Shown: positions 9,489 through 22,613, counted from the stretch's first letter. The stretch: DNA of 64,000 nucleotides from Yersinia frederiksenii ATCC 33641 (GCF_000754805.1 NZ_KN150731.1:3025886-3089885), one strand, 5' to 3'. Translations and numbers: made by a program. Notes: a model not told the origin generated them from the letters alone.

Positions 9489-9516
9489 ATTGTAGGGAAA
9501 GTGGAAGTGATGTCCA
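9489..9516 (-). promoter_or_regulatory. trmA promoter resembling rRNA P1 promoters
   Basis: On the minus strand a -35 TGGACA (9511-9516) and -10 TACAAT (9489-9494) are separated by 16 bp and followed by the GC-containing discriminator CCGCAGG. The 16-bp spacing and discriminator match the rRNA-like, growth-rate-controlled promoter reported for E. coli trmA. Confidence 0.6.
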
Positions 9517-9618
9517 GTTTTGTCGTGTTTATCCCCTTCCTGCACCATGAAGTTTATTGGGTATATTCCTCGTAACAAGAGTAGAAGTCTAGACATCCGT
9601 TTGACTTGATCGTAGCAT

Positions 9619-9935
9619 TGCGGTCCGGCCTCATGCTGTTACTTAAACACCTAAGAGTTAAAAGGGAATCCGGTGTAAATCCGGAGCTGACGCGCAGCGG
9701 TAAGGGGAAGTCACGGCGATAGGTTTCATCCAGACACTGTCCGTAAGGACGGGAAGTCATCGCCCGCTCTATTTCATGCTAATTATTCATCTCAGTATTA
9801 TTTACTGCAGTGATTAAAGGCGATATCAGAGATCCCAAGCCCGAAGACCTGCCGGTATACGTCGCAATATTCGTGGTCGTCGCGTACTACCGGCCACGGC
9901 ACTGCGGCATCCGCTATTTGAGTTTGGATGCTTTT
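9619..9935 (+). ncRNA. Cobalamin riboswitch controlling btuB
   Basis: The btuB leader contains the conserved cobalamin aptamer pieces in order: AAAGGGAATCCGGTG (from about 9660), GAGCTGACGCGCAGCGGTAA, a variable arm ending GGGAAGTCAT, and the B12 box AGCCCGAAGACCTGCC (9838-9853). Downstream, GCATCC (9907-9912) pairs with GGATGC (9926-9931) just before the btuB start, matching the translation-blocking hairpin of E. coli btuB. Adenosylcobalamin binding is known to stabilise this off state. The long in-frame extension of btuB through this region is not coding. The 5' boundary is approximate. Confidence 0.95.
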
Positions 9936-9938
9936 CTA

Positions 9939-11819
9939 ATGACAATTAAAACATATACGCTGCTCACAGCCCTTTCTGTGACGGCATTTTCTGGATGGGC
10001 GCAGGACAACACTACAACAGGTAATAAAGATGAAATGGTTGTTACCGCCAGCCGTTTCAAGCAACCGGTTTCCACGGTATTGGCACCGACCGATGTTGTC
10101 ACTCGCGATGATATCGACCGCTGGCAGGCAAAAAGCCTCAATGAAGTGATGCGCCGGTTACCAGGTGTGGATATCGCTCAAACTGGGGGGTTAGGTCAGG
10201 GTTCCTCCATGTACATCCGTGGTACTGAAGCTCGGCATGTACTGGTATTGATTGATGGCATTCCTCTTGCGCGCACCGGTATCCTCAACAGCGTCGATTT
10301 CAATCAGATTCCCATTTCTTTAGTGCAGCGGGTTGAATATATCCGTGGGCCGCGTTCTGCCGTCTATGGTTCTGGGGCGATTGGGGGTGTTATTAATGTG
10401 ATTACCCAATCGGACCAAGAAGGCGCACAGATTAATGCCGGCGTCGGCTCTAAAGGTTACCAGCAATATGATGGCAGTGTTCGCCAACGTTTTGGAGATA
10501 CTTTGGCAACGCTGGCGGGTGGGTATCAAACCACTAACGGCTATAACATCAAACCTAACTCACCAAATCCTATTGATAGTGACCGGGACGGTTTCCGTAA
10601 TAAAAATTTCTGGGCCGGGCTGGAGCATCAATTCAACCAAGAGATATCCGGCTTTGTTAGAGGATATGGCTATACCAACAACACTGATTATGATGTTGGT
10701 AGCCTCTCTTCTCCGGCATACAGTGGCGATGAAGAGCGACTTTATAACCATACTTATGATGCCGGGCTACGTTATGTGTCAGGGGCTTATTCTTCTCAAT
10801 TAATCGGTAGCTATCAGAAATATAAAGACTATAACTTCAGTAGCCAGTATGGCCGCTATGGGGTTGCTACCACGCTGGACAATATGGATCAGCGCAATGT
10901 GCAATGGGGCAATACCTACAGTTTTGATAGTGCGACCTTGAGTGCAGGGGTGGATTGGCAACAACAGCGTTTGACGTCCTCTAACCAAACAGTCTCCGAC
11001 ACCTATAAGCGGGATAACACCGGTTTATACCTGAGTGGCCAGCAGAAGCTCGGCAATGTGACATTAGAAGCTTCAGGTCGTGAAGATAAAGATGAGCAAT
11101 TTGGTTGGCACGAAACATGGCAAACAGCCGCTGGCTGGGAGTTTGTTCCTGACTATCGTGTGACGTTATCTTACGGCACCGGCTTCCTGGCTCCTTCATT
11201 GGGTCAGCAATATGGTTCGCAGCGCTTCGATATTATGTCAAACAGTGATCTGAAACCTGAAGAGTCGCGCCAATGGGAAGCCGGTTTGGAAGGGCTGACA
11301 GGGCCAGTTGACTGGCGTTTGTCTGCTTACTACAACAAAATTGAAAATCTGATTGATTACACTTCTGACCCAGTGACGTATAAAGGGCAATATTACAATG
11401 TGAATTCTGCAACCATAAAAGGGGTTGAATTGACCGGAAACGTTGATACCGGGATGTTTAACCACCAAATCACGTTGCAATACATTGATCCACGTAATGA
11501 CCTGAATAATGAAGTGTTAGCTCGCCGCTCTAAACAGCAGGCCAAGTATCAGTTGGATTGGACAATGTTCAATGTTGATATGGACGTTTCTTATCAGTAT
11601 TACAGCAAACGCTACGACAACAGCACCTCTATCTATAGCGCGACTCAGCGTGAATTATCCAGTTACAGCACAGTTGACGTCTCCGCTGCTTATCCGGTTA
11701 CTTCTCATCTAACAGTTCGTGGTAGAATTGCTAACCTGTTCGATAAAGAATACGAAACGGCTTATGGCTATAAAACCGCTGGACGAGAGTATTACCTCAC
11801 AGGAAGTTATAACTTCTAA
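9939..11819 (+). CDS. btuB: BtuB, TonB-dependent outer-membrane cobalamin receptor
   Basis: This 626-residue protein has a signal peptide (TYTLLTALSVTAFSGWAQ), then a TonB box (DEMVVTASRF), a plug domain (about 40-150 with VLVLIDGIP and RVEYIRGPRSAVYGSGAIGG) and a 22-strand barrel ending in the phenylalanine of YLTGSYNF. It imports vitamin B12 across the outer membrane using TonB energy. The start ATG lies immediately after the riboswitch hairpin. The plug calcium-binding and barrel regions are conserved in layout with E. coli BtuB. Its last 56 nt overlap the start of murI, as in E. coli. Confidence 0.97.
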   Translation: MTIKTYTLLTALSVTAFSGWAQDNTTTGNKDEMVVTASRFKQPVSTVLAPTDVVTRDDIDRWQAKSLNEVMRRLPGVDIAQTGGLGQGSSMYIRGTEARHVLVLIDGIPLARTGILNSVDFNQIPISLVQRVEYIRGPRSAVYGSGAIGGVINVITQSDQEGAQINAGVGSKGYQQYDGSVRQRFGDTLATLAGGYQTTNGYNIKPNSPNPIDSDRDGFRNKNFWAGLEHQFNQEISGFVRGYGYTNNTDYDVGSLSSPAYSGDEERLYNHTYDAGLRYVSGAYSSQLIGSYQKYKDYNFSSQYGRYGVATTLDNMDQRNVQWGNTYSFDSATLSAGVDWQQQRLTSSNQTVSDTYKRDNTGLYLSGQQKLGNVTLEASGREDKDEQFGWHETWQTAAGWEFVPDYRVTLSYGTGFLAPSLGQQYGSQRFDIMSNSDLKPEESRQWEAGLEGLTGPVDWRLSAYYNKIENLIDYTSDPVTYKGQYYNVNSATIKGVELTGNVDTGMFNHQITLQYIDPRNDLNNEVLARRSKQQAKYQLDWTMFNVDMDVSYQYYSKRYDNSTSIYSATQRELSSYSTVDVSAAYPVTSHLTVRGRIANLFDKEYETAYGYKTAGREYYLTGSYNF

Positions 11820-12627
11820 GGCTGATTCTTCTCCTCGCCCGACAGCGCTGATTTTTGATTCAGGTGTTGGCGGGCTATCTGTCTATCAAGAGATTCGGCA
11901 GTTGTTGCCGGATCTCCACTATATATATGCTTTCGACAACGTCGCTTTCCCTTACGGGGAGAAGTCAGGCGAGTTTATTGTTGAACGCGTGCTGGAAATT
12001 GTCACGGCAGTGCAGCAGCGCCATCCATTAGCAATAGTGGTTATCGCCTGTAACACCGCCAGCACCGTCTCCCTTCCTGCATTGCGTGAACGTTTTGCGT
12101 TCCCGGTCGTTGGTGTGGTTCCTGCCATCAAACCTGCAGTACGGCTAACCCGTAATGGTGTTGTTGGCCTACTGGCCACACGCGGCACGGTTCATGCTTC
12201 TTATACTCTGGATTTGATTGAACGCTTTGCTACAGATTGCAAAATTGAGTTACTGGGTTCCTCCGAGCTGGTGGAACTGGCAGAAAGCAAGTTGCATGGT
12301 GGTGTGGTTCCAGTTGAAGCATTAAAGAAAATCCTTCATCCGTGGTTAATGATGCGTGAACCGCCAGATACCATTGTCTTGGGCTGCACGCATTTCCCTC
12401 TATTAGCGGAAGAGTTAGCGCAAGTGTTGCCGGAAGGGACGCGCATGGTCGATTCCGGTGCCGCCATTGCACGTCGAACGGCTTGGCTTATCTCTTCGCA
12501 GGAAAATATCATTTCTTCTACGGATGAGAACATTGCATATTGCATGGCACTGAACGCAGACACTGATGCTTTATTGCCCGTTTTGCAGGGTTATGGCTTC
12601 CCAACACTGGAAAAACTGCCAATTTAG
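11764..12627 (+). CDS. murI: MurI, glutamate racemase
   Basis: This 287-residue enzyme interconverts L- and D-glutamate for peptidoglycan precursors. The family signatures are FDSGVGGLSVY near residue 29, catalytic cysteine one in ACNTASTVSLP, and catalytic cysteine two in LGCTHFPLL. The start at 11764 (MAIKPLDES) gives an N-terminal extension of about 20 residues like the activator-binding extension of the E. coli enzyme. The start lies inside btuB, so translation is probably coupled. The downstream gene set is an rRNA operon, as in E. coli murI-rrnB, with no clear terminator between. Confidence 0.96.
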   Translation: MAIKPLDESITSQEVITSKADSSPRPTALIFDSGVGGLSVYQEIRQLLPDLHYIYAFDNVAFPYGEKSGEFIVERVLEIVTAVQQRHPLAIVVIACNTASTVSLPALRERFAFPVVGVVPAIKPAVRLTRNGVVGLLATRGTVHASYTLDLIERFATDCKIELLGSSELVELAESKLHGGVVPVEALKKILHPWLMMREPPDTIVLGCTHFPLLAEELAQVLPEGTRMVDSGAAIARRTAWLISSQENIISSTDENIAYCMALNADTDALLPVLQGYGFPTLEKLPI

Positions 12628-12678
12628 CAGCGTTTTGACTAAAGATTCAGCGGTTGAAAAGTTTTTTGAAATTAGGGG

Positions 12679-12706
12679 TTGCAGGCTGTCAGGAACTCCC
12701 TATAAT
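12679..12706 (+). promoter_or_regulatory. rRNA promoter P1
   Basis: TTGCAG (12679-12684) and TATAAT (12701-12706) are separated by 16 bp and followed by the GC-rich discriminator GCGCC. AACTCCCTATAATGCGCC is nearly identical to E. coli rrn P1 promoters, which are controlled by ppGpp, DksA and initiating NTP levels. Confidence 0.9.
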
Positions 12707-12798
12707 GCGCCTCCACTGACCGGGAACAACGAAACATACTTCGCCGGGTCAGGAAGAGAAAAGAACGATTTTGACTTCGAAAGAAACAAAAGAAAACC

Positions 12799-12826
12799 TT
12801 GACTCTTCAGCGGGAAAGCGTATTAT
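12799..12826 (+). promoter_or_regulatory. rRNA promoter P2
   Basis: TTGACT (12799-12804) and TATTAT (12821-12826) are separated by 16 bp, about 120 bp downstream of P1, which is the usual tandem arrangement. Confidence 0.85.
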
Positions 12827-12877
12827 CTGCCTCCCGCGTTACCGTAAGATTCGCCGCAAGGCAAACGGGTAACGAAC

Positions 12878-12890
12878 GCTCTTTAACAAT
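12878..12890 (+). promoter_or_regulatory. Leader boxA antitermination site
   Basis: GCTCTTTAACAA matches the rrn boxA core, where the NusB/NusE complex loads onto the nascent RNA to block Rho-dependent termination in rRNA genes. Confidence 0.85.
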
Positions 12891-13072
12891 TTATCAGACA
12901 ATCTGTGTGGGCACTCGCAAGACGATATCGAAGCCTGTTTCGGCAGGCAGAAGTAATATCAAAGTCTTGAAGAGTGACCAAAGCAGTACACATTTGAACT
13001 TCGGTTCGAATGCATATTTGCAGAAAGTAATCTTTGAGCATCGCTTTTAATTAAGCAAATCAAACAAATCTT

Positions 13073-14615
<1,543 letters not shown>

Positions 14616-14750
14616 CCTAACGATACGCATTGCGTAGTGTCCACACAGATTGTCTGATGAATGTAAACGAGCAAGCGCACCTGTTGATGTCGTGAGTTTC
14701 GACTCATGCTGATACGAAACGGTTAGATTTCGGTTTAATCGGAATTTCGT

Positions 14751-14826
14751 GTCCCCATCGTCTAGAGGCCTAGGACACTGCCCTTTCACGGCTGTAACAG
14801 GGGTTCGAATCCCCTTGGGGACGCCA
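14751..14826 (+). tRNA. gltT: tRNA-Glu (anticodon TTC)
   Basis: This 76-nt cloverleaf has the acceptor stem GTCCCCA/TGGGGAC, anticodon loop CTTTCAC, T-arm GGGGTTCGAATCCCC and encoded CCA. It lies in the 16S-23S spacer, as in E. coli rrnB and rrnC. Confidence 0.98.
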
Positions 14827-14917
14827 ATCCGATAATGTGTGAAAGACATTATCACCGGTTCTTGATGAACCACAAAGTATCTTAAAGATGACTTTAACGA
14901 GTCGTGTTTAAGATATT

Positions 14918-14930
14918 GCTCTTTAACAAT
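14918..14930 (+). promoter_or_regulatory. Spacer boxA antitermination site
   Basis: TGCTCTTTAACAA occurs between tRNA-Glu and 23S and is identical in core to the leader boxA. It reloads the antitermination complex before the 23S gene. Confidence 0.85.
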
Positions 14931-15066
14931 CTGGAACAAGCTGAAAATTGAAACATTACAGCTGAAACTTATCTCTCCGTAGATGTACTGAGATAAGGAG
15001 TAACCTGTAATAGAGTCTCTCAAATAATCACAACGCAAGTTGTCGAAAGACACCTTCGGGTTGTGA

Positions 15067-17973
<2,907 letters not shown>

Positions 17974-18085
17974 ACAACACCAAAGGTGTTTTTGTTATTT
18001 GAGAATTGATTTTCAGCGATGTTTACAGATTGAATTGGCTGGCTGCGTGATAGACATCATGTGGCGGGTTGATTGAAACAGAATT

Positions 18086-18205
18086 TGCCTGGCGGCCATA
18101 GCGCGGTGGACCCACCTGAACCCATGCCGAACTCAGAAGTGAAACGCCGTAGCGCCGATGGTAGTGTGGGGTCTCCCCATGCGAGAGTAGGACACTGCCA
18201 GGCAT
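18086..18205 (+). rRNA. rrf: 5S ribosomal RNA
   Basis: This 120-nt gene starts TGCCTGGCGGCCATAGCGC and ends ACTGCCAGGCAT, with both ends pairing as helix I. It lies 112 bp after 23S. The spacer contains a small inverted repeat (AACACC/GGTGTT) consistent with 23S/5S processing. Confidence 0.98.
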
Positions 18206-18328
18206 CAAACACGCATTATCAGAGTGACATCTGGTGATGGACAAAATCGCCATGAGCGGTTTTGCACAGCGAGGAACGCTGGCCCTGAAGAGGGTAAGTA
18301 TCAGGAAGATACACGTAAAAGAATCGGT

Positions 18329-18405
18329 GGAGCGGTAGTTCAGTTGGTTAGAATACCTGCCTGTCACGCAGGGGGTCGCGGGTTCGAGCCCCGTCCGTTC
18401 CGCCA
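18329..18405 (+). tRNA. aspT: tRNA-Asp (anticodon GTC)
   Basis: This 77-nt tRNA has the acceptor GGAGCGG/CCGTTCC, anticodon loop CTGTCAC, T-arm GCGGGTTCGAGCCCCGT and encoded CCA. It is the distal tRNA of the rRNA operon, as in E. coli rrnC. Confidence 0.97.
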
Positions 18406-18414
18406 CTTATTTAA

Positions 18415-18444
18415 ATTATGCCTGCTAATTTTAGCAGGCATAAT
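18415..18444 (+). repeat. Perfect 14-bp inverted repeat between tRNA-Asp and tRNA-Trp
   Basis: ATTATGCCTGCTAA (18415-18428), TT, and TTAGCAGGCATAAT (18431-18444) form a perfect 14-bp hairpin with a minimal loop. No T-run follows, so it is not a classic terminator. It may be a ribonuclease cleavage or stability element separating the two tRNAs, or a weak pause site. Confidence 0.85.
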
Positions 18445-18458
18445 GTTAAGCGTAATTT

Positions 18459-18534
18459 AGGGGCGTAGCTCAGTTGGTAGAGCACCGGTCTCCAAAACCG
18501 GGTGTCGCGAGTTCGAGTCTCTCCGCCCCTGCCA
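18459..18534 (+). tRNA. trpT: tRNA-Trp (anticodon CCA)
   Basis: This 76-nt tRNA has the acceptor AGGGGCG/CGCCCCT, anticodon loop TCTCCAAAA, T-arm CGAGTTCGAGTCTCT and encoded CCA. It is the last gene of the rRNA operon; tRNA-Asp then tRNA-Trp is the signature of E. coli rrnC. Confidence 0.97.
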
Positions 18535-18539
18535 TATTG

Positions 18540-18570
18540 AAAACCCTTCGTGAAAACGAGGGGTTTTTTT
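18540..18570 (+). terminator. rRNA operon terminator
   Basis: AAAACCCTTCG and CGAGGGGTTTT form an 11-bp stem with one G-U pair around TGAAAA, followed by seven T residues. It lies six bases after tRNA-Trp. Confidence 0.92.
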
Positions 18571-19050
18571 ATGTCTAAAATAGTCATCTGGTCCATTCTC
18601 TGTACTCCTACCCTTCCGCTAAATAAACTTTTTCCTCTATATGAACCCTCTCTTCCTATTTTTCCACATAGAAAATCCTGCTTATTTTTTCCATTCACCA
18701 AATATCTCTTGCCCAATTAATAATCTTTAATTACCCATATTTCTTTGAAATCCTCTATGAAAATTTAGAAGGTAACGTTCCCAATGCATACCTATTTGGC
18801 TGAATTTATGTACAAAACGATTGTTATTCTGTGGTGTGACGCTGCTCATTATTACTTTCACAAAATGTACTAAAACTAATTAACATTTTAGCTATCAGGA
18901 AGCTCACCTTAGAAAACATCATATGCTTTTAGATCAACATTATCTGCAAATTGGCCGAAGTTCAGGGCAGTAAATGGCCTGAATGATCTTAACTGTTCTT
19001 CGCAATAGTAGCGGGTCAACGGCTCGACGATGGCAAGTGAGGAGAGAAAT
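18571..19050 (+). promoter_or_regulatory. 480-bp non-coding region upstream of ytfQ, with a CRP-like site
   Basis: No coding sequence is visible. The region is AT-rich. A CRP-like site, TGTGACGCTGCTCATT (18835-18850), matches TGTGA-N6-TCA, which would suit catabolite control of a sugar transporter. The ribosome-binding site GAGGAG (19039-19045) precedes ytfQ. No repeat or second RNA gene was recognised. Confidence 0.45.
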
Positions 19051-20007
19051 ATGTACAGGCGTTTACTGTTAGCAGCAGCTGTAACAGCAGCAATGTGTAG
19101 TGCAGTTCAGGCGGCTCCGTTAGTCGTGGGTTTTTCTCAGATTGGTTCAGAATCCGGTTGGCGCTCAGCGGAAACCAAGGTTTCTAAGCAAGAGGCTGAA
19201 AAACGCGGAATAACACTAAAAATCGCGGATGCCCAACAAAAACAAGAGAACCAAATCAAAGCGGTGAGATCCTTTATTGCTCAGGGTGTTGATGCCATCT
19301 TTATCGCTCCTGTCGTTGCTACTGGCTGGACGCCAGTCTTACAGGAAGCGAAAGAAGCCAAAATCCCGGTATTCCTACTGGACCGTATGATTGAAGTGAA
19401 TGATCCCTCTTTATATACAGCCGCAGTAGCTTCGGACAGTGTATATGAAGGCAAAGTTGCCGGTGAATGGCTGCTGAAAGAGGTTGCAGGCAAGCCCTGT
19501 AACGTTGTTGAACTGCAAGGTACTGTCGGCTCTAGTGTGGCGATTAACCGTAAAAAAGGTTTTGCTGATGGGATAGCCTCGGCACCTAACGTGAAGATAA
19601 TCCGTTCTCAATCAGGGGATTTCACACGTAGTAAAGGTAAAGAGGTTATGGAGAGCTTCATTAAAGCAGAGCAAAATGGCAAGAATATCTGTGCAGTTTA
19701 TGCACATAACGATGATATGGCGATTGGCGCTATTCAAGCCATTAAAGAAGCAGGCTTGAAACCGGGCTCAGAAATCAAAATCGTTTCTATCGACGGCGTT
19801 CCTGATATTTTCAAAGCAATGAGCAGTGGTGAGGCAAATGCTACTGTTGAATTGACACCAAATATGGCTGGTCCAGCTTTTGATGCTTTAATTGCGCTGA
19901 AGAAAGACGGTACCCAACCTCCTAAATTTATCCAGACAGAATCTCGACTGTTGCAGCCAGATACGGCTAAACAGGAGTATGAATCCAAGAAGAGCCTTGG
20001 TTATTGA
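19051..20007 (+). CDS. ytfQ: YtfQ-like periplasmic galactofuranose-binding protein
   Basis: This 318-residue protein is the same length as, and closely similar to, E. coli YtfQ. A signal peptide is cleaved near AVQAAPL, then come two type I periplasmic-binding lobes (GFSQIGSESGWR at the N-lobe, QKQENQIKAVRSFIAQGVDAIFIAPV, VYAHNDDMAIGAIQAIKEAG in the C-lobe). It captures galactofuranose or a related furanose and delivers it to YtfR/YtfT/YjfF. The upstream frame includes 7 extra codons (MASEERN), but the ribosome-binding site GAGGAG 6 nt before ATG 19051 selects this start. It is the first gene of a four-gene operon, placed here between rrn and hdfR rather than at its E. coli location. Confidence 0.93.
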   Translation: MYRRLLLAAAVTAAMCSAVQAAPLVVGFSQIGSESGWRSAETKVSKQEAEKRGITLKIADAQQKQENQIKAVRSFIAQGVDAIFIAPVVATGWTPVLQEAKEAKIPVFLLDRMIEVNDPSLYTAAVASDSVYEGKVAGEWLLKEVAGKPCNVVELQGTVGSSVAINRKKGFADGIASAPNVKIIRSQSGDFTRSKGKEVMESFIKAEQNGKNICAVYAHNDDMAIGAIQAIKEAGLKPGSEIKIVSIDGVPDIFKAMSSGEANATVELTPNMAGPAFDALIALKKDGTQPPKFIQTESRLLQPDTAKQEYESKKSLGY

Positions 20008-20014
20008 TTCAAAT

Positions 20015-20032
20015 GGCGGGGCTTGCCCCGCC
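20015..20032 (+). repeat. GC-rich hairpin between ytfQ and ytfR
   Basis: GGCGGGGC, TT, GCCCCGCC form a perfect 8-bp stem 8 bp after the ytfQ stop, without a T-run. Such intercistronic hairpins commonly protect the 3' end of binding-protein mRNA, giving an excess of binding protein over transporter subunits. Confidence 0.75.
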
Positions 20033-20091
20033 TACTTTCGTCACCTGTATTTGGACAATATCTGAGTCGTTTTTGAACGTGGGTACATCTG

Positions 20092-21582
20092 ATGGAAACA
20101 CTGTTAGAAGTCCGTGGCTTGTCAGTTGAATTTCCTGGTGTTAAGGCATTGGACGCTGTGGATTTTTCTCTGCATCGTGGTGAGGTTGTGGCTTTGCTAG
20201 GGGAAAATGGTGCAGGGAAATCGACGTTAATCAAAGCACTTACCGGAGTTTATAAGCGCGCCGGCGGTGAGGTTTATTTAGAGGGTGTGGCCATTTGTCC
20301 CATTGATACTGCTGATGCTCAAAAGATGGGTATTGGCACCGTTTATCAAGAGGTCAATCTACTACCCAACATTTCTATTGCGGCGAATCTTTTTATTGGT
20401 CGTGAGCCATTACGTTGGGGGTTTATTGATCATCGAACCATGAACCAACAGGCGGAAAAATTACTGAAAGGTTATGGTTTATTACTAGATGTTCAACGTC
20501 CTTTAGCTGATTTTTCTATTGCAATACAACAGATTGTCGCTATCGCTCGGGCGGTTGACCTCTCTGCCAAAGTACTTATTCTGGATGAGCCTACGGCGAG
20601 CCTGGATGCAAAAGAAGTCAGCATGTTGTTGGATATTCTACGCCAGCTGCGTGATCAGGGCATTGGCATGATTTTCGTGACTCATTTCCTCGATCAAGTC
20701 TATCGAATCAGTGATCGCATAACGGTCTTGCGTAACGGTAAACTCGTCGGCACTAAAACCACGACAGAGCTCCCTCGTATTGAATTGGTTCAAATGATGC
20801 TGGGCCACAGTTTTGATGAGCAATTATTAAAACGTGGTGAACATAATATTGCGGCGAACCAGCCACTAGTCGAATTTAAAAATTATGGTCGCCGTGGCGT
20901 GGTTGAGAACTTTGACTTATCTGTTTCTCCTGGTGAAATCGTCGGGCTTGCCGGGTTACTGGGGTCTGGCCGCACCGAAACGGCACAATTAATTTTTGGT
21001 GTGACCACTCCGGATAATGGTGAAGCCAAAATACAAGGCAAACCCGTTAAAATTAGAACACCTCGTAAAGCCTCTAAATCTGGCTTTGGTTACTGCCCAG
21101 AAGATCGCAAAACAGATGGCATCGTGGGTGCTGCCACCGTTCGAGAAAATATTATTCTGGCCCTACAGGCTCAACGTGGGTGGCTGAGGCCAATTTCTAT
21201 GCGTGAACAGACCCAAATTGCGGAAGATTTTATCCAGCAATTGGGTATTCGTACTCCTGGCCCTGAACAGCAAATTCAGTATCTCTCCGGTGGAAATCAG
21301 CAAAAAGTATTATTAGCCCGTTGGTTGGCGACAAAACCTCGATTTTTAATTTTAGATGAGCCAACTCGGGGTATTGATGTGGGCGCGCATGCAGAGATTA
21401 TTCGGTTGATTGAGAAATTGTGTGACGAAGGATTAGCACTGTTAATTATCTCTTCCGAATTGGAGGAGTTGGCAGGTTATGCCGATCGGGTCATTGTCTT
21501 GCGTGATCGTCGGCATATTGCGCAACTCAGTCATGATGAGATTTCTGTTCCTGCCATCATGCAGGCGATCGCGGTGCAATAA
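20092..21582 (+). CDS. ytfR: YtfR-like ATPase of the galactofuranose ABC transporter
   Basis: This 496-residue protein has duplicated ABC ATPase halves, as in RbsA/MglA. The first half has the Walker A sequence GENGAGKST, a Walker B near LILDEPTASL and a degenerate signature (DFSIAIQQIVAIARA). The second half has a degenerate P-loop (GLLGSGRTE), a canonical signature LSGGNQQKV and the Walker B FLILDEPTRGIDVG. This asymmetry is normal for sugar-import ATPases of the CUT2 group. It is peripheral to the inner membrane. The gene follows ytfQ by 84 bp and precedes ytfT by 11 bp. Confidence 0.93.
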   Translation: METLLEVRGLSVEFPGVKALDAVDFSLHRGEVVALLGENGAGKSTLIKALTGVYKRAGGEVYLEGVAICPIDTADAQKMGIGTVYQEVNLLPNISIAANLFIGREPLRWGFIDHRTMNQQAEKLLKGYGLLLDVQRPLADFSIAIQQIVAIARAVDLSAKVLILDEPTASLDAKEVSMLLDILRQLRDQGIGMIFVTHFLDQVYRISDRITVLRNGKLVGTKTTTELPRIELVQMMLGHSFDEQLLKRGEHNIAANQPLVEFKNYGRRGVVENFDLSVSPGEIVGLAGLLGSGRTETAQLIFGVTTPDNGEAKIQGKPVKIRTPRKASKSGFGYCPEDRKTDGIVGAATVRENIILALQAQRGWLRPISMREQTQIAEDFIQQLGIRTPGPEQQIQYLSGGNQQKVLLARWLATKPRFLILDEPTRGIDVGAHAEIIRLIEKLCDEGLALLIISSELEELAGYADRVIVLRDRRHIAQLSHDEISVPAIMQAIAVQ

Positions 21583-21593
21583 GGAGTGACCTT

Positions 21594-22613
21594 ATGGGAA
21601 ACAGGAGCCTGTCAATGACACAACGGCCGCGCAAAGTTAAATGGGTCTTGCCGAAAGGTGCCACTCAGTTTGGTGCTCTGGCAGTTATTTTATTGATTGA
21701 TAGTCTGGTTGCCCCACATTTTTTCTCAATTCATATTCAAGACGGGCGGCTGTTTGGCAGTGTGATTGATATCTTAAATCGTGGTGCTCCCGTCGCTTTA
21801 TTGGCGCTGGGGATGACATTGGTTATCGCGACGGGGGGTATTGATTTATCTGTCGGTGCCGTGATGGCAATCGCGGGTGCGACAGCGGCGACGCTGACTA
21901 GCGCAGGATATCCTTTACCAATGGTCTTGGTAGCGGCACTTACGGTCGGAGCATTGTGTGGACTATGGAATGGTTTTTTAGTGGCGGTATTACAAATTCA
22001 ACCGATTGTCGCCACATTGATGTTAATGGTAGCAGGGCGAGGTATAGCCCAACTGATTACAGAAGGGCAAATCGTTACATTTGATAGCGGTGGTTTGGCA
22101 AAATTAGGTAGCAGTACTTTGATGTATATGCCGATGTCAGTGGTTATTGCATTGGGTATGCTGATTATTGTGTGGTTATTGACTCGTAAAACAGCACTGG
22201 GGCTATTTATTGAGTCGGTCGGTATCAACTTACGCTCAGCACGTAATGCGGGGGTGAGTACTCGTCTGGTACTGATTGCCGTGTATGTGATTTGCGGTAT
22301 TTGCGCGGCAGTTGCGGGAATTATTGTGACCGCAGATATTCGGGGCGCAGATGCGAACAATGCCGGCCTCTGGCTGGAACTGGATGCCATTTTAGCTGTG
22401 GTTATCGGTGGAGCTTCATTAATGGGGGGACGTTTTAATCTTTTGCTCTCAGTTATTGGCGCTTTGATTATTCAGGGAATGAATACTGGGATTTTACTTT
22501 CGGGTTATCAACCGGAATTCAATCTGGTTCTTAAGGCCATTGTTGTGCTTGCCGTTCTGGTGGTGCAGTCACCGATGATTTCATTAAGCCATATCTTCCG
22601 GAGGCGAAAATAA
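21594..22613 (+). CDS. ytfT: YtfT-like permease of the galactofuranose ABC transporter
   Basis: This 339-residue CUT2 permease has about ten membrane segments and the family motif [16 protein letters not shown]. The AAGGAG ribosome-binding site 7 nt upstream fixes the start at MGNRSLSM. It pairs with YjfF to form the membrane channel. Its stop codon TAA overlaps the next start in TAATG, so translation of yjfF is coupled. Confidence 0.92.
   Translation: MGNRSLSMTQRPRKVKWVLPKGATQFGALAVILLIDSLVAPHFFSIHIQDGRLFGSVIDILNRGAPVALLALGMTLVIATGGIDLSVGAVMAIAGATAATLTSAGYPLPMVLVAALTVGALCGLWNGFLVAVLQIQPIVATLMLMVAGRGIAQLITEGQIVTFDSGGLAKLGSSTLMYMPMSVVIALGMLIIVWLLTRKTALGLFIESVGINLRSARNAGVSTRLVLIAVYVICGICAAVAGIIVTADIRGADANNAGLWLELDAILAVVIGGASLMGGRFNLLLSVIGALIIQGMNTGILLSGYQPEFNLVLKAIVVLAVLVVQSPMISLSHIFRRRK

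Larger units (their letters stand above)
12628..13072 (+). promoter_or_regulatory. rRNA operon promoter and leader region
   Basis: No gene is present in these 445 bp. The stretch holds an A/T-rich UP-like segment, P1, P2, a boxA antitermination site and the 16S 5' leader. Two small open frames across it (12566-12802 and 12799-13050) have no coding character. Confidence 0.9.

Noticed and set aside
9810-9938. N-terminal extension of btuB by 43 codons
   Set aside because: The extension lies in the cobalamin riboswitch and its ribosome-site hairpin; the signal peptide begins at ATG 9939.
12566-13050. Two plus-strand open frames (78 and 83 codons) between murI and 16S
   Set aside because: They run over the rrn P1/P2 promoters, boxA and the 16S leader and show no protein-like sequence or ribosome-binding site.
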